This document shows positions 6,136 through 14,000 of a stretch of DNA of 14,000 nt, in pieces. The notes under the pieces are model-generated. The model worked only from the letters and a program-made list of their open reading frames with translations. It had not been told where the DNA came from and did no database searches. Numbering within the stretch: the stretch's first letter is position 1; each line of letters begins with the position of its first letter. This stretch comes from Pseudomonadota bacterium (lineage in GTDB: Bacteria; Pseudomonadota; Gammaproteobacteria; Xanthomonadales; Rhodanobacteraceae), in assembly GCA_021787175.1 (NCBI GenBank), contig JAJYMF010000087.1, forward strand, positions 1 to 14,000, written 5' to 3'. The position numbers and the translations under genes were made by a program.

Positions 6136-8622
6136 TCAGGCGCGGTCGCCCCAGGCCTCGAGAAAGCCGCCGATCTGGGTCTTTTCCAGCGGCGGGCTGA
6201 ACAGGAAGCCTTGTGCGAACGGGGTTCCCAGCGCGAGAAGGAAGTCCCGCTGGCGCTCGGTTTCCACGCCTTCGGCGGTGACCGCCAGACCCAGACTGCG
6301 GCCCATGCGCACGATCGCCTCGCAGATCGCGTTGTCGGTGCCGTTATGCGGGATGCCCTGCATGAAGGCGTGGCTGATCTTGATGCCGTCGATCGGCAGC
6401 CGGCGCAGATAGTTCAGCGACGAATAGCCCTCGCCGAAATCGTCGATGGTGATGCGCACGCCGAGGCGCTTGATCGCGGTGAGGATCTCGAGCGTGTCGG
6501 CGGCGTCCTCGATCAGCACGCGCTCGGTCATCTCCAGCTCGAGCATGCGCCCGGGCAGGCCGTATTCGCGCAGTGCCGCCGCGACCGTGTCGTAGAGCGT
6601 GCCGCTGAGCAGCTGGCGAAACGAGACGTTGACCGCGGCGTGGCCCGGCGCGCCGCCGCGATCCACCCAGGCGCGCAGCTGCCGGCAGGCGTCGACGATC
6701 ACCCATGTGCCGATGCGCACGATCTCGCCGGAGTTCTCCGCGTGCGGCACGAACTGGGTGGGGGCGATTTCGCCCAACACGCCGCTGCGCCAGCGCAGCA
6801 GGGCCTCGAGGCCGCTGATCGTGCCGCGCGCCAGCACCACCTTGGGCTGCCAGGCCAGGCGGAATTCGCCGGCGTCGAGTGCGCGCCGCAACGCCGACTC
6901 GATGCGCTGACGCTCATCGATCGCCTGCTCCATCCCGGCTGTGAAAGCCTGCCAGCCGTCGCGGCCGCGACGCTTGACCTCGAGCATCGCCGCCTCGGCG
7001 TGGCGGACCAACTGCTGTGCCGAGCGCCCATGCTCGGGGAAGGCCGCGATGCCGACCGACGCGGTGAGGGTGAACTCCTCGCCGCCGTGGCGCAGCGGCT
7101 GCCGGAACGCGTTGACGATGCGCTCGGCCATCTGGCCGGGCAGCGCGGCGCCCGCGCTCGCAGGCAGGAACAGGGTGAACTCGTCGCTGCCCCAGCGTGC
7201 CAGCAGGGCGCGGCTGCCGGCGACACTGCGGCTGAGTCGCTCGGCCGCGGCGATCAGCAGTCGATCGCCCTCGATGTGGCCGAGCACATCGTTGACGACC
7301 TTGAAACGGTCGAGATCGACGAACAGCACCGCCGGGCCCGCAGGGGCCGGCGCATCGGCGGCGGCCTGCGTCAGCTGGGCCAGCAGGGTGTCGCGGTTGG
7401 GCAGGCCGGTGACGCGGTCGGTGGTGGCCTGGCGCTTGAGCTGCTCCTCGACCAGCTTGCGTTCGGTGATGTCCTGCACGCTGCCGGTGATGCCGAAGAC
7501 GCGGCCCTCGTGCAGCAGCGGCTTGCCCAGGCTGCGCACCCAGCGCCGGCGACCGATGGCGCTGTGCAGGCGCAGTTCCAGATCGAACGTCCGTGCCTGC
7601 GTGCGCGCCTCGAGCAATGCGCGCGCGAGCAGCTCGCGATCCTCGGGGTCAATGAAGTCCAGCGCTCGCGGCTCGGTGATGGCCACGCCCGCGGGCAGGT
7701 CGTGGATGCGGTACATCTCGTCGGTCCAGTACACCACGCCGTGGGCGTCGTCGATCTCCCAGCCGCCGATGCCGGCCAGTCGCTGCGTCTCGTCGAACAG
7801 GTCCGCCTGCCGCTTCAGCGCGCTGACGTCGCTGAACGTGGACACCACCTGGAACGGCCGCGCGTCGCCGTCGCGGAACTGCGGCACGGCGGTGAGCGAC
7901 AGCCAGCGATAGGCGTGCAGGTGCGGCAGGTAGACGCCGAGCAGGGTGCTCTCGACGCTGCGGCCTTCGCGCAGTGCGCGATTGCCGGCCAGGTCCTCGA
8001 ACGCGACCGGACTGCCGTGTTCGTCGACGACTCGCCATTCGCGCAGCGCTTCGCGACGCACCTGCAGGATTTCGGTTTCGCTGAGGCCGAGGATGCGGCA
8101 GGCCGCCGGATTGACCGCGACGATCGCGCCGTCGGCGTCCTGGATCAGAACGCCCTTGTCCATCGCCTGCAGCAGCAGGCGGTAGCGCGCTTCGTCTTCC
8201 GCGCCGGCCGGAGTCTGCGCGGCGCGCACCCGCGCCAGCAGGCGCGTGGGGCCGGGGCCGGCGCAGGCGCGCAGCGAGAGGTCGGCGGCGAACAGGCTGC
8301 CATCGGCGCGCCGATGGCAGCCCCGCAGCACCAGCTCGGCGCCGGATTCGGCGCGCGCCGCCGCATCGGCGACCGCCAGCGGCGACAGCGCCGGATCCAG
8401 CGCGGCCAGGGCCAGCCCCTGCAGTTCGGCGGCCGGCTGGCGATAGAGATCGGCGGCGACACGGCTGGCGGCGAGCACGCGGCCGTCGCGGTCGAGCAGC
8501 AGCAGCGCGTCGGGCAGGGCGTCGAGCAGCGGGAGCAGGGCATGCAGGGAACCCGCGGTCGCCGCCTCGATGGCGGCGACCCCATCCGGGACTGCAGCGG
8601 TGGACGGCTGCGACTGCCGCAC
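6136..8622 (-). CDS. PAS-PAS-PAS-GGDEF-EAL cyclic-di-GMP signalling protein
   Basis: About 828 residues (from the GTG at 8622), no membrane helix, presumably cytosolic. Three PAS-like sensor regions at about 27-133, 148-268 and 278-388 (the last ends with VFGITGSVQDITERK) are followed by a GGDEF domain (401-558) and an EAL domain (568-818). The cyclase signature is GSDEF (478-482) in place of GGDEF, with DLD metal ligands (436-438) and no RxxD inhibitory site in the usual position. The EAL domain keeps EALLRW (606-611), N665, the E-M-T-E region, DDFG (727-730), K748, AEGVET (783-788) and Q804. However, the usual KID reads KIS (S750) and DFGTG reads DFGEG. Phosphodiesterase activity is plausible, cyclase activity doubtful. 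The GTG at 8622 has AGGGGG upstream; an in-frame GTG at 8673 (845 residues) has none. Confidence 0.93.
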   Translation of the reverse strand: MRQSQPSTAAVPDGVAAIEAATAGSLHALLPLLDALPDALLLLDRDGRVLAASRVAADLYRQPAAELQGLALAALDPALSPLAVADAAARAESGAELVLRGCHRRADGSLFAADLSLRACAGPGPTRLLARVRAAQTPAGAEDEARYRLLLQAMDKGVLIQDADGAIVAVNPAACRILGLSETEILQVRREALREWRVVDEHGSPVAFEDLAGNRALREGRSVESTLLGVYLPHLHAYRWLSLTAVPQFRDGDARPFQVVSTFSDVSALKRQADLFDETQRLAGIGGWEIDDAHGVVYWTDEMYRIHDLPAGVAITEPRALDFIDPEDRELLARALLEARTQARTFDLELRLHSAIGRRRWVRSLGKPLLHEGRVFGITGSVQDITERKLVEEQLKRQATTDRVTGLPNRDTLLAQLTQAAADAPAPAGPAVLFVDLDRFKVVNDVLGHIEGDRLLIAAAERLSRSVAGSRALLARWGSDEFTLFLPASAGAALPGQMAERIVNAFRQPLRHGGEEFTLTASVGIAAFPEHGRSAQQLVRHAEAAMLEVKRRGRDGWQAFTAGMEQAIDERQRIESALRRALDAGEFRLAWQPKVVLARGTISGLEALLRWRSGVLGEIAPTQFVPHAENSGEIVRIGTWVIVDACRQLRAWVDRGGAPGHAAVNVSFRQLLSGTLYDTVAAALREYGLPGRMLELEMTERVLIEDAADTLEILTAIKRLGVRITIDDFGEGYSSLNYLRRLPIDGIKISHAFMQGIPHNGTDNAICEAIVRMGRSLGLAVTAEGVETERQRDFLLALGTPFAQGFLFSPPLEKTQIGGFLEAWGDRA

Positions 8623-8706
8623 GGGGCCCCCTGTCAAAGCGCCCAACGGCCAAACGGGTTTCGAGCATAGCACCGCGCCGGCGAGCGGGAATCGCGGGCG
8701 GCCGGG

Positions 8707-9603
8707 TCAGGCCGCGGCGCGCGCCACCCGGCTGGCCGTGGCCCGTCCGAGCTGCTGCGACAGCCACTGTCCGGTGGCGATCAGGGCCGGCAGGTCCACG
8801 CCGGTGGCGATGCCCATGCCGTGCAGCATGTAGACCACGTCCTCGGTGGCGACGTTGCCGGCGGCGCCGCGCGCGTAGGGGCAGCCGCCGGTCCCGGCGA
8901 CCGCGCTGTCGACCACGCCGACGCCCTCCTCGAGGCAGGCGAGGATGTTGGCCAGCGCCTGGCCGTAGGTGTCGTGAAAGTGCACCGCCAGCGCGGCCAT
9001 CGGCACCTCGACCGCCACCGCGCGCAGCATGGCCCGAGCCTTCAGCGGCGTACCGACGCCGATGGTATCGCCCAGCGAGATTTCGGCGCAGCCCAGCGCA
9101 TGCAGGCGCGCGGCGACGCGCACCACGTCGGCCACCGGCACCTCGCCCTGGTAGGGGCAGCCCAGCACGGTCGAGACGTAGCCGCGCACGCGCACGCCCT
9201 CGGCGCGGGCACGTTCCAGTACCGGCAGGTAGCGCTCCAGCGATTCGTCGATCGAGGCGTTGATGTTCTTGCGGTTGAACGCTTCGGATGCGGCCGTGAA
9301 CACGGCGATTTCATCGGCGCCGGCCGCGTGCGCGGCCTCGTAACCCTTGAGGTTGGGCACCAGCACCGGATAGCGCACGCCGGCGCGGCGATGAATGCCG
9401 GCCAGCACCGCGGCGCCGTCGGCCAGCTGCGGCACCCACTTGGGGCTGACGAAGCTGGTGGCCTCGATCACCGGCAGGCCGCAGGCGGCCAGGCGGTCGA
9501 TCAGCTCGATCTTGACCGCGGTCGGCACCGGCGTCGATTCATTCTGCAGGCCGTCGCGCGGGCTGACCTCGACGATGCGGACCTGAACGGGAAGAGCGGT
9601 CAT
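8707..9603 (-). CDS. liuE: Hydroxymethylglutaryl-CoA lyase (EC 4.1.3.4)
   Basis: 298-residue TIM-barrel lyase that splits (S)-3-hydroxy-3-methylglutaryl-CoA into acetoacetate and acetyl-CoA, the final step of leucine degradation. Catalytic and metal-binding residues are recognisable: SPRDGLQNE (14-22, with R16 and D17), HFHDTYGQ (208-215, metal ligands H208 and H210), the active-site loop GTGGCPYARGAAGN (237-250, with C241 and metal ligand N250) followed by VATEDVVYML. The usual GLGGCPYA has Thr in place of Leu at 238. Length equals the bacterial family norm (about 300). The ATG at 9603 is preceded by CGGAG. It lies 39 bases after liuD, matching the conserved order liuC-liuD-liuE. Also called mvaB in pseudomonads. 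Confidence 0.95.
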   Translation of the reverse strand: MTALPVQVRIVEVSPRDGLQNESTPVPTAVKIELIDRLAACGLPVIEATSFVSPKWVPQLADGAAVLAGIHRRAGVRYPVLVPNLKGYEAAHAAGADEIAVFTAASEAFNRKNINASIDESLERYLPVLERARAEGVRVRGYVSTVLGCPYQGEVPVADVVRVAARLHALGCAEISLGDTIGVGTPLKARAMLRAVAVEVPMAALAVHFHDTYGQALANILACLEEGVGVVDSAVAGTGGCPYARGAAGNVATEDVVYMLHGMGIATGVDLPALIATGQWLSQQLGRATASRVARAAA

Positions 9604-9642
9604 GGGGGCTCCGATCGGGATCGCGGACGGCGGACGGTGCGC

Positions 9643-11654
<2,012 letters not shown>

Positions 11655-11658
<4 letters not shown>

Positions 11659-12452
11659 TCGGCGAATGTGACCCAGCGCGGCGCGCGCTTGTCGAGAAAC
11701 GCGCCGAGGCCCTCCTGGCCCTCGGACGAAACCCGCAGCGCGGCGATCAGCGCGGCGTGTTCGCGATCGAGCGCATCGGCGCTGTCCGGCGTCATCCCGG
11801 CCAGCCGCAGCGCGAGCCGCTTGGCCTCGTGCTGGGCCCGCGGACCGCCCTTGCCCAGTGCATGCAGGGCGCGATCGACCGCGGCATCCAGTTCGCCCGC
11901 CGGCACGCACTGGTGCAGCAGCCCGACGCGCATGGCCTCGGATGCGTCGAAGACCTCGCCGCTGACGAACAGCCGCCGCGCGTGGCGCGCACCGACTGCG
12001 GCGACAACGTAGGGGGAAATGACCGCCGGCACCAGGCCGAGCTTGACCTCGCTGAGCGCGAACTTGGCACCATCGATCCCGATCGCGACGTCGCAGCAGG
12101 CAATCAGACCGACGCCGCCGCCGTAGGCCGCGCCGTTGACGCGGGCGAGAGTCGGCTTGGACAGGAAATTGAGCGTGCGCATCAATGCGGCCAAGCGCAG
12201 CGCGTCGGCGCGATTTTCCTCGGCGCCCGCCGCCGCCATGCGCCGCATCCAGTCCAGGTCCGCTCCGGCCGAGTAGGTGCTGCCGGTACCGGTCAGCACC
12301 ACGGCGCGCACGTCCGGGTCGGCGTCGGCTTCCAGCAGCGCGGCGGTCAATTGCGCGATCAGGACGTCGTCGAAGGCGTTGTGCACCTGCGGACGCGCCA
12401 GGGTGAGGGTGACGACAGCTCCCTTGCGGGTGATCTCGAGTGGAGTGGGCAT
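11655..12452 (-). CDS. liuC: Methylglutaconyl-CoA hydratase (enoyl-CoA hydratase family)
   Basis: 265-residue crotonase-fold enzyme expected to hydrate 3-methylglutaconyl-CoA to HMG-CoA, between the LiuD and LiuE steps. Oxyanion-hole segments are SAGADLDWM (61-69) and NGAAYGGGVGL (106-116); the catalytic-loop glutamate is E135 in SEVKLGLVPAVISPYV. The first glutamate of classical crotonases (GGGxE) is replaced by Gly115; as I recall, this is usual in the bacterial LiuC group and not a defect. The C-terminal SSEGQEGLGAFLDKRAP is typical. The ATG at 12452 has GGGAG upstream with five bases spacing. It is the first gene of the liuC-D-E run and faces a divergent iron operon. No isovaleryl-CoA dehydrogenase or carboxylase beta gene precedes it as would be common in liu clusters. 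Confidence 0.9.
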
Positions 12453-12475
12453 GCGAACTCCCGGGTCAGGGCGGG

Positions 12476-12485
12476 AATGATAACG
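12476..12485 (+). promoter_or_regulatory. Second Fur half-site-like sequence near the liuC start
   Basis: AATGATAACG, identical to the reverse complement of the right half of the Fur-like box at 12516-12534, forming a 10-bp perfect inverted repeat with a 39-base spacer. It sits 24 bases upstream of the liuC start codon. Only a half-site is recognisable; the adjoining bases are GC-rich. On the minus strand it reads as the -10-like TATCAT, without a good -35. Confidence 0.35.
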
Positions 12486-12504
12486 GGCCGGGATGGGTCA
12501 CTCC

Positions 12505-12533
12505 TTGCCATAGCAAATGCGAATCGTTATCAT
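12505..12533 (+). promoter_or_regulatory. Sigma-70-like promoter of the iron operon
   Basis: TTGCCA (12505-12510) and TATCAT (12528-12533) are separated by exactly 17 bases, a good -35/-10 pair for GC-rich DNA. Transcription would start near 12540, giving a leader of about 20 bases. That leader contains GAGGA before the ATG at 12561. The -10 lies within the Fur-like box. Confidence 0.6.
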
Positions 12534-12534
12534 T
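12516..12534 (+). promoter_or_regulatory. Fur box over the iron-operon promoter
   Basis: AATGCGAATCGTTATCATT matches the classical repeat-of-GATAAT Fur site (AATGATAATCATTATCATT) at 16 of 19 positions by my alignment. It covers the spacer end and the -10 element of the promoter at 12505-12533, the usual geometry for iron-dependent repression. The genes behind it encode an FTR1 iron permease, which supports the call. Confidence 0.75.
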
Positions 12535-12560
12535 AGCTACGTCACTCGAGGACCGAACCC

Positions 12561-12908
12561 ATGGCACAGCGCCTCCCGCTCCTTCTGTCCGGCTTGTTCG
12601 TGCTTGCGGCCGCCGGTGTTCCGCGTTGCGCGACAGCGGCCGAACCGCCGTCGCTCCGGCTGGCGATCGTGAACCATCGCTTTCAGCCGGACACGCTGAC
12701 GATTCCCGCCAACGTCAAGGTCAAGCTGGTGGTCGAGAACCGCGACGCCACGCCGGAGGAATTCGAGAGCAACGACTTCGACCGCGAGAAGGTGATCCTG
12801 CCCAACAGCAGCGCGGTGATCTTCGTCGGTCCGCTGCGGCCGGGACAGTACCGCTTTTTCGGCGAGTTCAACCCTGCGACGGCGCAGGGCGTGCTGCGCG
12901 TGGAGTGA
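12561..12908 (+). CDS. Cupredoxin-like periplasmic protein of an FTR1 iron-uptake operon
   Basis: 115 residues with a signal peptide (LPLLLSGLFVLAAAG core, cleavage after about residue 27, ATAA). The mature part is one small beta-sandwich of the cupredoxin type found next to FTR1 permeases and at the N-terminus of EfeO: FQPDTLTIPANVKVKLVVEN (41-60), an acidic stretch PEEFESNDFDREK (65-77), and GQYRFFGEFNPATAQGV (95-111). The mature chain has no cysteine, no methionine and one histidine (H39), so it cannot form a type 1 blue copper site. The acidic cluster (E66, E67, E69, D72, D74, E76) is a more likely metal site. It probably delivers or oxidises ferrous iron for the permease encoded four bases downstream. 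A Fur box precedes it. Confidence 0.87.
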   Translation: MAQRLPLLLSGLFVLAAAGVPRCATAAEPPSLRLAIVNHRFQPDTLTIPANVKVKLVVENRDATPEEFESNDFDREKVILPNSSAVIFVGPLRPGQYRFFGEFNPATAQGVLRVE

Positions 12909-12912
12909 CGTC

Positions 12913-13752
12913 ATGCTCGCGATTGCCCTGCTGGTCTTCCGTGAAGTGCTCGAGGCGGCGCTGATCGTCTCGATCGTGGCCGCGGCGACGCGCGGCGTGC
13001 CGCGCCGCGGTGCGGCGCTCCTGGGCGGCATCGGTCTCGGCGTGCTCGGCGCACTGCTGGTGGCGCTGGGCGCCGGCCGCATCGCCGCGCTGTTCAGCGG
13101 CGTAGGCCAGGAAGTCTTCAACGCGACGGTGCTGCTGGCCGCAGTGCTGATGATTGCCTGGCATGTCGTCTGGATGGCATCGCACGGGCGCGAACTGGCC
13201 GCGCGCATGCAGGGCGTGGGGCAGGCCGTGCGCGCCGGCGCCAGTCCGCTGACCGTGCTGGTAGGGGTGGTCGCGCTGGCGGTGCTGCGCGAGGGCTCCG
13301 AGGTGGTGCTGTTCCTCTACGGCATGCTCGCCGGCGGTGCCGGCCATCTCGGTGCGGGACTGGTGCTGGGCCTCGCGGCCGGCGTGACGGTCGGCCTGCT
13401 GCTGTACTTCGGTCTGTTGCGCATCCCGCTGCGGCATTTCTTCGGCGCCACCAACGCGCTGCTGATCCTGCTGGCGGCCGGACTTGCGACCGACGCGGTG
13501 GCGTACCTGGTGCAGGCGGATCTGCTGCCGGCGCTGGGCGAACCGCTCTGGGACAGCTCGGCACTGCTCGGCGAGCACTCGCTGCCGGGTCAGGCGCTGC
13601 ACGTGCTGGTGGGCTATGCCGCGCGGCCGACGCCGATCCAGCTGCTGGCCTGGTTGGCGACGGTGCTGCTGCTGGGCGGCGGCATGCATATCGCGGGCAA
13701 GGCGGCGCAAAGGATGCATTCGGTACCGCCGCAACGTGCCATGACCGGCTGA
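12913..13752 (+). CDS. FTR1 family iron permease
   Basis: 279-residue inner-membrane protein with about seven hydrophobic helices. Both iron-binding R-E-x-x-E motifs of the Ftr1/EfeU family are intact: REVLE (10-14) in the first helix and REGSE (126-130) in the fourth. A GATNALLILLAAGLATDAV segment (about 181-199) follows, as expected near the C-terminal half. It imports iron across the inner membrane, generally as Fe2+ oxidised or handed over by a periplasmic partner. Here that partner is presumably the cupredoxin-like protein, whose stop lies four bases before this ATG; GGAG overlapping the upstream gene's end serves as the ribosome site. No EfeB-type peroxidase or EfeO peptidase-M75 domain is in the window, so this is not a classical EfeUOB set. 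Confidence 0.93.
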   Translation: MLAIALLVFREVLEAALIVSIVAAATRGVPRRGAALLGGIGLGVLGALLVALGAGRIAALFSGVGQEVFNATVLLAAVLMIAWHVVWMASHGRELAARMQGVGQAVRAGASPLTVLVGVVALAVLREGSEVVLFLYGMLAGGAGHLGAGLVLGLAAGVTVGLLLYFGLLRIPLRHFFGATNALLILLAAGLATDAVAYLVQADLLPALGEPLWDSSALLGEHSLPGQALHVLVGYAARPTPIQLLAWLATVLLLGGGMHIAGKAAQRMHSVPPQRAMTG

Positions 13753-13830
13753 GATTCCTGTCTCGAAATCACCGCGTCCTTGTGGCGCGCCGGCTCCGTT
13801 CGCTTCGATTCCATACCAAGGGGTGCTCCG

Positions 13831-14000
13831 ATGCATCGCAACCGATTGTTTTGCCGCTTCCATTGCGCGCTCGCCCTGCTGCTGCTCGCCTGCGTTCCGG
13901 CGCTGGCGCAGGCCGGGCCGGCCGAGAAGGTCTACATGCCGCAGGTCAGTTACCGCGAGTGGGAGCTCGAGTTCCGCGGCGGCGCGCAGGACTGGCCCGG
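13831..14000 (+). CDS. Exported protein of unknown function, N-terminal part only
   Basis: The first 56 complete codons are present before the window ends. AAGGGG lies seven bases before the ATG. The N-terminus is a clear signal peptide: HRNR and a Cys-containing basic region, a leucine-rich core (ALALLLLACVPALA), then a likely cleavage site AQA at 26-28. A lipobox-like LLAC at 18-21 is a weaker alternative. The mature start, EKVYMPQVSYREWELEFRGG (32-51), is rich in aromatic and alternating residues and looks like the opening strand of a beta-rich or outer-membrane barrel protein. It lies 78 bases after the FTR1 gene in the same direction and is probably part of the Fur-controlled unit. I cannot name the family from this fragment. 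Confidence 0.75.
   Translation, partial: MHRNRLFCRFHCALALLLLACVPALAQAGPAEKVYMPQVSYREWELEFRGGAQDWP

Noticed and set aside
8614..8637. TTGACA (minus strand, 8637-8632) as a -35 element near the c-di-GMP gene start
   Set aside because: No -10-like hexamer lies 16-18 bases downstream, and the position would put transcription start inside the coding region.
8666..8668. ATG near the 5' end of the c-di-GMP gene as its start
   Set aside because: It is in a different reading frame from the PAS-GGDEF-EAL protein.
6211..8670. Plus-strand open frame of about 819 codons opposite the GGDEF-EAL gene
   Set aside because: Antisense shadow; the minus-strand frame carries all recognisable motifs.
12477..12505. 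Minus-strand promoter for liuC using TATCAT as -10
   Set aside because: The matching -35 position reads AGGAGT or similar, far from TTGACA, so I list only the half-site, not a promoter.
12868..13863. Minus-strand open frame opposite the FTR1 permease
   Set aside because: Gln/His/Arg-rich product with no hydrophobic core or motif; the plus strand holds both REXXE motifs.

Overview
GC-rich bacterial DNA (roughly 70 % by eye) packed with short intergenic gaps. The gene types suggest a gammaproteobacterium, most likely in or near the Xanthomonadales. They are kynureninase, an EfpL/YeiP-type EF-P paralogue, leucine-degradation genes of the liu type, an FTR1 iron-uptake operon behind a Fur box, and an intergenic tract built of drifting heptanucleotides. 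This placement is inference. No rRNA, tRNA, insertion sequence, phage gene or CRISPR array is visible. Genes 1-1226 to 12452 are all on the minus strand; the last three genes are on the plus strand.

Layout in window order. Kynureninase (1-1226, minus, its 3' end lies outside the window) is preceded in transcription by a small secreted protein of unknown function (1228-1764); stop and start are one base apart. Upstream of these is a FUSC-family membrane protein (1871-3856), then the translation factor EfpL (4078-4641). A 132-bp gap made largely of heptamer repeats follows. Next come an HSD10-like short-chain dehydrogenase (4774-5541), a GNAT acetyltransferase (5607-6095) and a PAS-PAS-PAS-GGDEF-EAL cyclic-di-GMP protein (6136-8622). 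The block liuE-liuD-liuC (HMG-CoA lyase, methylcrotonyl-CoA carboxylase alpha subunit, methylglutaconyl-CoA hydratase; 8707-12452) is transcribed toward the c-di-GMP gene. On the plus strand an iron operon begins: a cupredoxin-like periplasmic protein (12561-12908), an FTR1 permease (12913-13752) and the first 56 codons of an exported protein (13831 onward, cut by the window end).

Function together. LiuD, LiuC and LiuE carry out the last three steps from 3-methylcrotonyl-CoA to acetoacetate and acetyl-CoA. The isovaleryl-CoA dehydrogenase and the carboxylase beta subunit that complete the pathway are not in the window. The HSD10-like enzyme would serve isoleucine or branched fatty-acid breakdown, and kynureninase serves tryptophan breakdown or NAD synthesis. 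The region is therefore mainly amino-acid catabolism with a signalling gene inserted, next to an independently regulated ferrous-iron uptake operon.

The divergent gap 12453-12560 is the clearest regulatory region. It holds a Fur-like box over a good sigma-70-like promoter for the iron operon, and a second copy of the Fur half-site lying just upstream of liuC. No gene-free stretch exceeds 300 bases; the largest (3857-4077) holds two inverted repeats. I see ordinary gene families here rather than a clearly new system. The best leads are the exported protein coupled to kynU, the unknown third gene of the FTR1 operon, the altered motif residues of the c-di-GMP protein, the heptamer tract and the paired Fur half-sites.
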